Shown here: positions 1 through 8,200 of the stretch, piece after piece | Numbering within the stretch: the first letter of the stretch is position 1 | How the letters are laid out: the number at the start of each line of letters is the position of its first letter | NCBI GenBank assembly: GCA_946803715.1 | Contig: CAMPET010000559.1 | Span: 2,598 to 13,149, forward strand | Direction: 5' to 3' | From: Beroe ovata | Lineage: Eukaryota > Ctenophora > Nuda > Beroida > Beroidae | DNA length: 10,552 bases | Notes under the pieces: generated by a model | What the model saw: only the letters and a program-made list of their open reading frames with translations | Told to the model about the DNA's origin: nothing | Database searches by the model: none | Program-made: the position numbers and the translations under genes

Positions 1-24
1 TGTGTGTGTGTGTGTGTGGGGGGG
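1..24. repeat. (TG)n microsatellite at window edge
   Basis: The window opens with nine TG dinucleotides followed by a run of G. It is a simple dinucleotide repeat, probably extending to the left of the window. No gene is attached to it. Confidence 0.9.
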
Positions 25-74
25 CCGCAATCATAGTGTGATGCTACTTGAACGCGAATACCCAGAGGCGTGGT

Positions 75-80
75 TTTATT
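75..80 (-). promoter_or_regulatory. candidate polyadenylation signal (minus strand)
   Basis: TTTATT on the plus strand reads AATAAA on the minus strand. It lies about 420 bp downstream of the stop codon of the possible minus-strand terminal exon at 497-730 and could end that transcript. A hexamer alone is weak evidence. The rest of 25-496 shows no convincing coding frame on either strand. Confidence 0.3.
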
Positions 81-496
81 GTTATAGGTCCTTTTCCCAA
101 GTAAAAATCTTGTCTGAGTAGGTACTATTTCTCTATAGGGTCTGTTCCTCTATTATAGCACGTCTTGTGTGGTATATTTTCACTAGCTTCCTCTCTCACA
201 CACGTCTGTACATACAACACTGTAATACACCAGCTGCATCGCATATAATACAGTAATATCCAGTGATATTCAGCCTACTTGATTATCACAAACTGTCAAA
301 TTCTAGCAGGGAACCTAATCAGTTACCAGATTCCGATTACACGAATCCGGTGAGAGCTAGGGTCATATAACAGAACCACCAAAATTTAGGTTCCACAGAG
401 ACTTCAGTGTTATAATATATTATGCATTGATCGAATGATCGACACCATCTTCAGTGTCACGTGCTATAGCATGAGAGCAATCTTAGCCAGGGAGCT

Positions 497-730
497 TCAT
501 ATATAACACGGGGCAAGGATAGCAGAATTCTCATTGTTATTGTAATCAATGAGCTTAGCCCCTAGCAGCTCACCACTGAGCTGAAATATGATATGTGCCA
601 CGGGGGGGAGGGGAGGGGACACTCGTTCTGTAACCAGGTGGCTCCACCAGCTCTCCTTATCTTTTGTATACCAGTGCAGTTGTTCTCCCTCCAAGTTTCG
701 ACGCTTTGTAGGATCATTTCCTTCCTTCGT
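497..730 (-). CDS. possible terminal exon of an unrecognised minus-strand gene
   Basis: A 78-codon frame runs from just after a CCTAG acceptor-like site (codon ACG at 730-728) to a TGA at 499-497. The predicted peptide starts TKEGNDPTKRRN and includes HWYTKDKESWWSHL, a charged, tryptophan-rich composition that looks coding, then a less convincing hydrophobic tail ending APCYI. There is no ATG at the opening of the frame, so if real it is a 3' exon spliced from upstream sequence at higher coordinates. A minus-strand AATAAA at 80-75 would fit a 3' UTR of about 420 nt. I do not recognise the family. The C-rich stretch (GTGTCCCCTCCCC and following) in the middle could instead mark non-coding sequence or a splice region. 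Confidence 0.3.
   Translation of the reverse strand, partial: TKEGNDPTKRRNLEGEQLHWYTKDKESWWSHLVTERVSPPLPPVAHIIFQLSGELLGAKLIDYNNNENSAILAPCYI
602..618 (+). other. G-rich tract with G-quadruplex potential
   Basis: The tract reads seven G, A, four G, A, four G. Splitting the first run gives four runs of at least three G with one-base loops, which is a permissive G-quadruplex pattern on the plus strand. It lies inside the possible minus-strand exon, where it reads as a C-rich stretch encoding Ser/Pro residues. Confidence 0.5.
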
Positions 731-1101
731 CTAGGATGCTCGATTTAGCAAGATTATTATAGTTGTAAGCGTATAGTAGTGTCGACGTTTTAGATTAAAC
801 CCTTCGTTTTATACTTTTTCATGATTGTTGTTATATTCTAAGCGGTTGGATTTTGATTTTACCCCTCAAGTTTGGTACGGTTAATTGCTCAGTACCTATC
901 TTCATGTGGCAATTACTGAAAGTGAATCCGAATCATCGAATAATGACAATGTGATCTAGTTCTATAACAGATGTGCCTATCGCGGGACTGAAGCAGATTT
1001 TCTGCTGCAATTCAAGCATGTGTGAAATGATGTGCTATGGTCAATTATTAACGATGAATAACTGAACCAATGCTCAGTATACATTACAGTATACATTCGA
1101 T
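731..1101. other. non-coding spacer upstream of the transporter gene
   Basis: AT-rich sequence with no open frame of note on either strand, no recognisable RNA gene and no clear TATA element. It separates the possible minus-strand exon from the tandem repeat and transporter gene, and may hold the 5' exon or promoter of the latter, but I cannot place either. Confidence 0.5.
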
Positions 1102-1185
1102 CTATACTATTCGCTCTATACTATTCGCTCTATACTATTCGCTCTATACTATTCGCTCTATACTATTCGCTCTATACTATTCGCT
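1102..1185 (+). repeat. 14-bp tandem repeat, six copies
   Basis: Six exact copies of CTATACTATTCGCT run end to end, followed by a run of T. The array stops about 100 bp before the transporter start codon. Each junction creates CTCTATACTA, a 10-mer also found in the 20-bp repeat at 7741-7890. Confidence 0.95.
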
Positions 1186-1287
1186 TTTTTTATAGTGCAT
1201 TGTACATTGTGCATATTCTGTAGAATATTTCAATATGATGTATCAACTAACTCACTCCTGTTTAGAGTTTCCAGAAGATCCCTGAAG

Positions 1288-2355
1288 ATGTTCAAGAGGA
1301 TCCGTGTCATCGACAGTTTCAAGAAACTCTTTCCAGATACCAAATCATTCCTTATCTTTGTCAGTTACATCGCACTATTCTGTGCCCATGGCCTGCTCGT
1401 TACTGCCACACAGAACAAGACGAGTGGGAGCACTAGTGTGTACAACTACAACCCGGCAACAGTTGTACTGATGAGTGAGCTGTGTAAACTCCTCGTTTCC
1501 CTGGTCCTGGCTCTACAAGACCACCCCGTGGAGAGGGTGGTGAGCATGCTCACACAGAACTGGGACCTCGCCCTCAAGTACATAGTCCCGGCCATCCTCT
1601 ACTGTGTCTACAACAACCTCATGTTCATATCCCTGTCCCAATACGACCCGGCAACCTACTTCATCCTCATGCAGTTCAGAGTGGTTGTGACAGGTGTCCT
1701 GTTCCAGGTCATATTCGGGAAGTACCTCACGCTGTCACAGTGGCTGTCACTCCTCATCCTGACGACAGGGTGTCTGGTGCGACAGGCAGGACTTACGACA
1801 GGAGGCATGGTTCTTGACGTGAGACTGCTCCCCATCACGGTACAAGTGTTCTGTTCCTGCATGGCGGGGGTTTACAATGAGTTCCTCCTCAAGTCAGGGA
1901 CTCTGCCTGTGTCCGTGCAAAACTTGTTCTTCTACACCGATAGTCTGCTCTGTAACTTGATCTGGTTAGCGATGGACGGGAATGTGTTAGAAGCTCTGAG
2001 CATGGGTAATATACTGAACACATGGTCATTCTATGTAGCGTGGGTGGTGCTGAATACCACCTGCATGGGCATAGCTACCAGCTTCTTTCTCAAATATCTC
2101 AATTCCATCATGAAGAACTTTGCTAGTGGACTAGAGCTGGTCTTCACGCCCCTCCTTGCACACTTCTTTTTCAACATTCCTATCAGCTACAGTTTGATTG
2201 TGAGTGTTGTTCTCATCTTGGTCGCTATCTATCTCTACTCACAGAATCCCGTGAAGAACTCCGATAAGAAATCAGGGGTATCAGAGACTGATTGGTATGT
2301 AAGGAAAAACCTGTTACTAGTAAATCTTAGTGATTCGGTCTGTAGCTTGAATTAG
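1288..2355 (+). CDS. SLC35A: SLC35A-family nucleotide-sugar transporter, senju-like
   Basis: Predicted Golgi/ER membrane antiporter importing a nucleotide sugar (family substrates include UDP-Gal, UDP-GlcNAc and CMP-Sia) in exchange for the nucleotide monophosphate. The 355-residue product has about ten hydrophobic segments, beginning near residues 20-40 and ending near 302-318. Family marks are VYNEFLLK (195-202) and YLNSIMKNFASGLEL (270-284), the conserved penultimate-helix region. The overall pattern (FPDTKSFLIF, ILYCVYNNLMF, FRVVVTGVLFQ, SLLILTTGCL) is closest in my recollection to the insect UDP-galactose transporter senju; the substrate cannot be fixed. I chose the ATG at 1288: the in-frame ATG at 1195 lies beside the tandem repeat, and an acceptor-like TTTCCAG ends at 1274, suggesting a spliced 5' leader. 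The body is intronless over more than 1 kb. The last ~20 residues look unlike the family; a GTATGT donor at 2294 could mean an alternative 3' end. Confidence 0.9.
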   Translation: MFKRIRVIDSFKKLFPDTKSFLIFVSYIALFCAHGLLVTATQNKTSGSTSVYNYNPATVVLMSELCKLLVSLVLALQDHPVERVVSMLTQNWDLALKYIVPAILYCVYNNLMFISLSQYDPATYFILMQFRVVVTGVLFQVIFGKYLTLSQWLSLLILTTGCLVRQAGLTTGGMVLDVRLLPITVQVFCSCMAGVYNEFLLKSGTLPVSVQNLFFYTDSLLCNLIWLAMDGNVLEALSMGNILNTWSFYVAWVVLNTTCMGIATSFFLKYLNSIMKNFASGLELVFTPLLAHFFFNIPISYSLIVSVVLILVAIYLYSQNPVKNSDKKSGVSETDWYVRKNLLLVNLSDSVCSLN

Positions 2356-2421
2356 TTTTAGCTTGAACTAATTGTAGCTTGGTTGGATTGTTAACCTAAT
2401 CCTAACCCAATCCTACAATTA
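2342..2421. repeat. short direct repeats and a 9-bp inverted repeat at the transporter stop codon
   Basis: TAGCTTG occurs three times at 14-17 bp spacing, overlapping the end of the open frame. TAATTGTAG (2369-2377) is the reverse complement of CTACAATTA (2413-2421), with partly complementary arms inside (GGATTG / CAATCC). The RNA could form a hairpin in the transporter 3' UTR. No function can be assigned. Confidence 0.5.
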
Positions 2422-3022
2422 CGGTATAGGTATTGTTTGACTCTTGGGTGGTGTTGATTTGTTTGGCAATTTTTAGCAATTTTTATTACCCATCGATTTT
2501 GATTCACTGTTATTCCTACTAATAATTACTTACTTATCACTACATCGCTTTCACTCAGTAGTCAGTACACCTCTTAAATCACTGATTTCTCGAATTAAGA
2601 GAGATAATGAGAAATCCTGGATGTACCTCGATATAACGATCTCCAACTTTCAACATACCGAAGAGTAGCACCGCATTACCTCAATTACGATAGTGGCGCA
2701 ACAATGACCCCAGTAGCACCGAAATATACCAAAATTTTTCTCGTCCTCTTTCGAAATTTTGCGCAGCCATATAGTCATATCCCAATCTCCTACTCGTTGA
2801 GGATGGCCGTGTGTGTACATATCTCACATAGTTCCACACACTGGAAGATGGAGTGAAGTGCGACTCTCTCTCACACCGGAAGAGTTTTTACCTGAAGTTT
2901 TCACCTCGAATGAAAGCATAACCGTCCCTTGAGTAGGTGTCATGTGACCGTCACTAACCGAGCTGTTGCTGGTACTAGTGGGCACTGTTCACTGATAGTC
3001 ATTTCTTTTTGATACCCGCACC
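2422..3022. other. non-coding spacer between the transporter and the Cys-rich gene
   Basis: No convincing reading frame, RNA gene or repeat array. It should contain the transporter 3' UTR and the promoter and leader of the Cys-rich gene at 3023. I find no plus-strand AATAAA close to the transporter stop and no clear TATA box upstream of 3023. Confidence 0.5.
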
Positions 3023-3819
3023 ATGATGAATCGTTGCTTGCTTATAATAATTGTTACACTTTTACCGTACATAAGCGGTAAGTTTTTCCATGAGGTAATC
3101 CATCTACCTTGTCTATTAAGTATGAATGAGATACTGATAACAGTTGAAACCAAATCATGAGGTTTGAGGACACGTATATTTCGCAGCATCGTGTAGTGGA
3201 CGCAAAGTCACGACCGAAACAACATTCAGCAATGTCATTACCTGTTACGGTAACTCTTGGTTGAACCGCATTGAGTATCGGGTTAACAGCCCGAATGCTG
3301 TCCAACTGCAGATAGGAGAGTGTGTGGAGCAGACTTGCTGTCACCGGTTTCTGAGAGGCAACTTCACGGGGGCTGGCGGTGGTATGCTCGACTACTACGC
3401 ATCGACCACGCTGGGAGAGACTTTGGAGGTGCGGTGTTCAGTCCCCGGTCACAGGATAAACAAAACATCGGCCCGGTGTGCACTGCCCACATCTAATGGG
3501 GATGGGTGGGACATGCTCCAGGCAGGAGTGGGAGTGTGTGAACCCTGCCCAGCTGGATCCCACTACAACACATCATCCAACACGTGTGTCCGGTGCCCGG
3601 TGAACACGTACTCCAACAGCAGTGGTGAGGTGAGCTGTACGCCATGTAACCCCGCCACCTCGTTCACCTCTGGGGTGGGGTCTACCCAGTGTGAGTGCAA
3701 GAGAGGACTACTCCGACACCCCATAGCCGATGGCAGGTGTCAGTTCTGTCCGGCGGGTCACACCACCTACAGGAGTCACCCCGGGGTGTGCGTCGGTCCG
3801 AAACTCACCGGACTGCGCG
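3023..3819 (+). CDS. secreted or membrane Cys-rich protein with ephrin-receptor-like repeats (5' part)
   Basis: Exon 1 (3023-3077) encodes a signal peptide, MMNRCLLIIIVTLLPYIS. A 109-bp phase-1 intron has donor GTAAGT (3078) and acceptor TTTCGCAG (3186). Exon 2 (3187-3819) restores the frame exactly and reads ASCSGRKVTTETTF onward. A sushi-like stretch (CSVPGH to GDGW, then CEPC) is followed by repeats of the GCC2/GCC3 ephrin-receptor-like type: CPAGSHYNTSSNTCVRC, CPVNTYSNSSGEVSCTPC, CECKRG and CQFCPAGHTTYRS. Several N-glycosylation sequons (NFT, NKT, NTS, NSS) support an extracellular location. I place the exon end at a GTAACA donor (3820), which gives a 1-1 phase exon typical of extracellular modules; the open frame beyond it loses the Cys pattern. 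About 229 residues are visible. The 3' exons (more modules, transmembrane segment or kinase) are absent, probably because of the assembly break at 3905. The family name cannot be fixed. Confidence 0.75.
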
Positions 3820-3904
3820 GTAACAGGAGTTTCCTCTCCTCTTTCCTCGTCTCTATGCCGAGTACTATTGGGGTGTGGAATCGTGACAACATAAAGAGGT
3901 GGTC

Positions 3905-3905
3905 N
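3905..3905. other. single N: probable contig junction
   Basis: An ambiguous base lies between the last Cys-rich exon (plus) and the DPY19-like exon (minus). Both genes lack their expected next exons on this side, so I read it as an assembly join rather than a simple uncalled base. Confidence 0.6.
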
Positions 3906-3955
3906 GAAGAAGATAGGATAGCATGGCAGTTAAAATTCATGAAATTCCGTCTTAC

Positions 3956-4671
3956 CTCTTTTTGGTGGAAATGGGCAGTATGATACTTGAAGCCGTCAGG
4001 GATGTTAAGATGGCCATGTACGGCGTAAGGAAGAGCTTTAGTCTCATCAAAAGAACAGCCATGGTAAAGAAACATGCAAACTGGAATATGTGATAGGGTA
4101 GATGATAGTAATCCGAAATCTTGATCTCACATATCTGCTCTTCAGCTGCAACTTCCTTCCGTTTGTTCTTCGTCTTTTCTCTTTTCAGTTTCTTGGCGGC
4201 ACTTTCATCTTCACTCTCCTTGTTGTGTTCTTCTTTTCCATTCGCTGTCACATCCTTTTCACCACTGAACCAATCAGAGACAAAATCTGTCGTGAAAATG
4301 TAACCGAGTCTGGAGAGCACAACAAGGGTAATGGGAACAAGCAGCGTGAAAGAGCACGTGATGAAATAACCAAAACCGAGGAAGTCAAATGTATCAGAGC
4401 ACACGTAGAGGAGAGTGTGGAAGTCCCTGAAATCAGTAAACTTTGACTTGAAAATGTTGAAAATGTGGGCGTCGTCCGACAGGCTGAACATGAACGCAGA
4501 CGACATCTTGTAGGCTCCGGCTACAATTACAAAGGAAATCCCACCCCTGAAAAACTTGTGAATCTTGTTCGTCAGGACGATGTTAGTATCCAGGTAGATG
4601 ACAAACTTGAAGGCGAGGTATGCGGATATGTAGAGAGACGAGATGAGCATGGTGTTCATGAACTGACAGAC
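3956..4671 (-). CDS. DPY19L: DPY19-like protein C-mannosyltransferase, one internal exon (fragment)
   Basis: DPY19 enzymes are multi-pass ER membrane proteins that attach mannose from dolichol-phosphate-mannose to tryptophans of WxxW motifs in secreted proteins. About 238 residues of the middle of the protein are seen, against 650-750 for the whole family. Matches to DPY19L proteins as I recall them: VCQFMNTMLISSLY near the start, SDDAHIFNIFKSKF, FRDFHTLLYVCSDTFDF and, near the end, FACFFTMAVLLMRLKLFLTP. Between them is a Lys/Glu-rich hydrophilic loop (roughly residues 135-172). The exon ends at a good donor (AAAAAGAG, then GTAAGA, intron from 3955 downward). At the other end the family match runs without a splice site right up to the N at 4672; beyond it the frame meets a TAA within six codons. 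Neither the N-terminal half nor the C-terminal luminal domain is in the window. This is a fragment, and its position and orientation are doubtful. Confidence 0.85.
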
Positions 4672-4672
4672 N
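4672..4672. other. single N: probable contig junction
   Basis: On the minus strand the DPY19-like frame is conserved up to this base and breaks immediately beyond it, while a different candidate frame runs into it from the other side (4707-4673). Both facts suit a join between unrelated contigs. Confidence 0.7.
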
Positions 4673-4979
4673 AATTCCTCTCGAATTTAAGTCGTGAACT
4701 TGAAGGACTATATTGCAGAGATAGGTAGGTTCTTTAAACTTTTAAACAGCGTTTTTAGCTCATTATCAAATAGTAAAATGAGACATGCTTTCCAATCCTA
4801 CCTCTCCGTTCCCCTTTCTTTGGAAATTTGAAAATGATTTCATAGTTTGAGTACTTTGATATGAATTTCAACATAATATATTCCATGATGCAGTAATCTG
4901 GCTGTAAATATTGACCAATAGTGAGTGAAAATATCGTGTATTTCGTGTCCGTACCCCAGGGCCCAGTCAGGATGTAGAA
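4673..4979 (-). CDS. unrecognised minus-strand gene fragment, two candidate exons
   Basis: Candidate exon A (4979-4802, 59 codons plus one base) reads FYILTGPWGTDTKYTIFSLT, then IGQYLQPDYCIMEYIMLKFI, ending FPKKGERR before a donor GAG/GTAGGA. An alternative acceptor is the better TATTTACAG just before PDYCIMEY (about 4901). Candidate exon B starts at 4707 after AATATAG and reads VLQVHDLNSRGI before running into the N at 4672. The phases fit (one base plus two bases). I do not recognise the family and do not think it belongs to DPY19. The A acceptor (TAG at 4980-4982) has a poor pyrimidine tract, and no further exon of this gene was found. It lies where 5' exons of the WD gene would be expected on the other strand, so either these exons are nested or one interpretation is wrong. 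Confidence 0.3.
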
Positions 4980-4983
4980 CTAT

Positions 4984-5224
4984 CTCCGAAACCCATCATT
5001 TTGTCGCACATAACAACACATAGGTAACAACTAACAACAGAAGGTAACAACATCAGGAAGAATTCGCGCTAATTTCATAGTCTTCATGAAAAGATATATT
5101 TCAGAAAGATATATTTCAGAAAAAAAAGATTCTTTTGAGACACAGTCTTAAAATTTAATAGTGTCACGCACATATTGTGACACAATAGCGACACAATCAT
5201 GAACATGTGTATTCCTTGTTTCAG
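4984..5224. other. non-coding sequence before the first visible WD exon
   Basis: AT-rich with small duplications (AGATATATTTCAGAAA twice at about 5092-5120; GTAACAAC repeats at about 5023-5052). No WD-family exon preceding 5225 was found here, although the exon at 5225 starts mid-codon and needs one. Confidence 0.5.
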
Positions 5225-8200
5225 CGGTCTGGAATCTGTGCCTCTAAAGATGAGTTTTTGGCATAATCCTCGCAATACCGAAGAATCTATTCTCATGTAC
5301 GGAGATAATCAGGTAGTCACCATTATCCAAAATTCATGACCCCCCCTTCGTGTGACATCATTTCTTGTCCTCAGAAATCAGATAAATCCCCAGAAAAAAT
5401 GAATGATTTTGTTATGATTTATCTAGAAGAATGAATTTATCTAGAACAGATGAATTTAGAATTTTAACAGGATTTGTAGGTGGCCCACTAACATCTTGAT
5501 CAACAACTCCTTGTTCCAGGGCTGTGTTAATGTGCTGGTTATACCCAATACCACGCTGGCGTTCCGGAAGTGGAAACAGGAAGCGAAAGTGGATGGTGTT
5601 CCCACGGCAAACATCGAGAAGGTACCGGGTTTTTATTATTGATTGTCGAGTCTCCCCTAAAAACCCTTCGTCATTCGATCATTAACTTTTATCCTGTTAT
5701 CGTTGTGCCTGGAGCTAAAGAGATAGCGGCAAGGGAGATTGAAACGCGTTCATTTATAATCGCTTATAACCCATTAATTGTCGATTATCGCACACGTGGC
5801 GCTACTGCAGGTGTCACAACTAGCGGATGTACGGTACGCGCGGTGGGAGGTACACAAAGATTGGGTGGTGGAGCTAAAGTATGAGGATCATCTCAGATCC
5901 ATCATCTCTTGTTCCAACGACCCCTCCACTGGAATAGTCATAGGTTAGAGAGAGAGGAGTAACGGTTCCTGCCATGATCTATTCTCCATTTTTGATCCTA
6001 TTTTTCAGAAAAGATATTTCGAAAAGTAATTCTCTTTCAATATGTTTTACTGAATGATTTCTGTTTACTGTTTTTTGGGATTTCCTATTATTCATCAGTC
6101 CACTTCTGGCTTCATGATATCGATATATCATCTACAGGTAATGTGGTGGGTAGTACGAATGTGGAAACAGCATTGAGGGACTCCAACATCAAGAGGGGTG
6201 TACAGGCGACCAGTGCCCGGAAACGCCTATCAGCGGACCAAACCGTTTTCTACGTTTATAAAGGAGTAAAAACATTCGACTACAGTGAGCAGTATAATGT
6301 CCTTGTTACAGGAGGGATGGACCGATTGGTCCGCATTTGGAACCCATATGTTAATACGTGAGTAGTAGGTAGAGTGTCACGTGATGTACAAATAGTCACG
6401 TGACTAGTGGAGCTTGAAACGAGCGAGGGAAACTTGTTCTTGAGTAAGAGGGGGGGATTTAATAGGAGATATAGCCCATATATCGGCTACCACGATCAAT
6501 ATAATGATATTTCCTGTTATACCCACTACCGACCACCATCAGTATAATGGTCACCGCACTTATAGGAGATATTTCGCAATCCAGAGCGGATCGCGTACAG
6601 TCTCTCCACAACGTGTTGAATAATATAGTGATGTCTTATCTGCAGGAAGCCGACAGCTATTCTACGAGGACATAACGGACCCATATTCTATCTGTTCATC
6701 TGTGATAAGGAGCAGAGAATATACTCCATATCGACTGATAAAACTGTGAAGGTGATTCACTTCCTTCTGCTATCTAATATCTACCGATTTTGCTGCTCTA
6801 AACACACTTTTCTCATCCTCATCCAAAGTTCGAACTCGTTTATCTATAGGGACCTGCAGCATCACCCCACGCACCTCATTCACGTATCTCACTGCCCCTG
6901 ACCCACCCCACGAGTTTAATTTCACTGTCTCACCCATCTTATCCTACTGTCTCACCCACCTTATTTTACTTTCACACCATGTGTATCACTGTCCCACACG
7001 TCATGTCCTATAACCCACCTTATATCACAGGTGTGGGACGCACAAGACCACAGTCAGCTGTGTACGGTGGGTATGAAGACACACATGATACAGGGGGAGA
7101 TGACTGCCCTCATCTACAATGAGTATACCAAGGCTATTGCCATCACCACAGATACCCTCTCTGTGCTCAGTCTCAAGGAAAACAGGTGGGGGGCTAAGTA
7201 ACACCTGGTGTTTTCTGCTGTGGGTAAGGTGGGGTTCACGTTATTGAATAGTTTAATAATTAATAAATTTGATTTCCATGAAAATTGTCCCTTCAAACGA
7301 AAACAATTGGTTATTGTCAAAACAAATTCAAGTAGGTTCAGGTGGTATCATGAGAATACTCATGAGAAATAGTTTGAAAAGTATAGAAGGAAAATTCAGA
7401 GTCTATTATAGCTGCAGTTCACACACGCACTAACTTATAAGATAAGACTAACAAGCGGTATAAGTTGAAAGAGGAAGGAAGGAAAAAGGATAGCAAGGAA
7501 AACACCAGGGTCAGTCCCCGATATTCTCACCCCACTGTTTGAATTCCCCTGCTGCTCGTTCTCGTGGTGGGGGTTCATCTCGTGACTGTCACCACCGCCA
7601 CCGCTGTTACCACCCTCGTTAGAGTTGGGGTAACCGACCGGTGCTGAAATGTAGGGGGTCTAGGTTAGAAGAGGGGATTTATATAGGGATGGCGGTGGAA
7701 ATGAGAATTGTCAAATGTGAGGCCCCCGACTAGGCATTTGCTCTATACTATAGAACTGATGGCTCTAGAACTTATGGCTCTATACTAGAGTCTAGAAATG
7801 ATGGCTCTAGAACTGATGGCTCTATACTAGAACTGATGGCTCTATACTAGAACTCATGGTTCTATATAGAATTAATCTAGAGCTGATGGCGCAAAGTAGA
7901 ATATCAATTAACGAAAGGGATGATGATGATGGTATAGAAGTTTTGTGAATTTTGAACTGGAAAGGCAGAATGACAGAAAATCAAAGGTTAAATCAATACT
8001 CGTCTAACATACTTGTTGGGCTAACCTTCTATACAGGAAGGGTACGCTTGGTGAGGGTTGGTTGCGTTGCACGTGAAATGAGCATGGTCCTCATGTGGCA
8101 CATAGCCGTCGTGACACTCTATCATGACTGTCGCACCGTGGGAAAGTGCACCGTGCACAACCATGTGGTACTCGCCGTTATGTGCCTCCGGTAGATGGCA

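Noticed and set aside
1195-1287. In-frame 5' extension of the transporter frame from the ATG at 1195
   Set aside because: The extension adjoins the tandem repeat, encodes a Cys/Phe-rich segment unlike family N-termini, and is crossed by a good acceptor ending at 1274; the Met at 1288 gives a family-like N-terminus.
1656-1862. Minus-strand open frame inside the transporter
   Set aside because: Antisense shadow of a strongly conserved coding frame.
2989-3344. Two overlapping minus-strand frames
   Set aside because: They overlap the signal-peptide exon, intron and Cys-rich exon on the plus strand, which have splice and domain support; no motif in the minus frames.
3820-3983. Continuation of the Cys-rich frame to a stop at 3983
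   Set aside because: The Cys pattern ends, the frame crosses an N and enters the intron of the antisense DPY19-like gene; a donor at 3820 gives a phase-consistent exon end.
4102-4728. Plus-strand open frames opposite the DPY19-like exon
   Set aside because: Antisense shadows; the minus frame matches a known family along its length.
5092-5120. Possible transposon end in the AGATATATTTCAGAAA duplication
   Set aside because: Only a short direct duplication; no terminal inverted repeats or target-site duplication seen.
5570-5884. Plus-strand 104-codon frame
   Set aside because: It is in a different frame from the two WD exons it overlaps (ending 5621 and starting 5811) and crosses their intron; it contains no motif.
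7952-8194. Plus-strand 80-codon frame
   Set aside because: Opposite strand of the nested sushi exon, which has four Cys, correct phase and splice sites on the minus strand.
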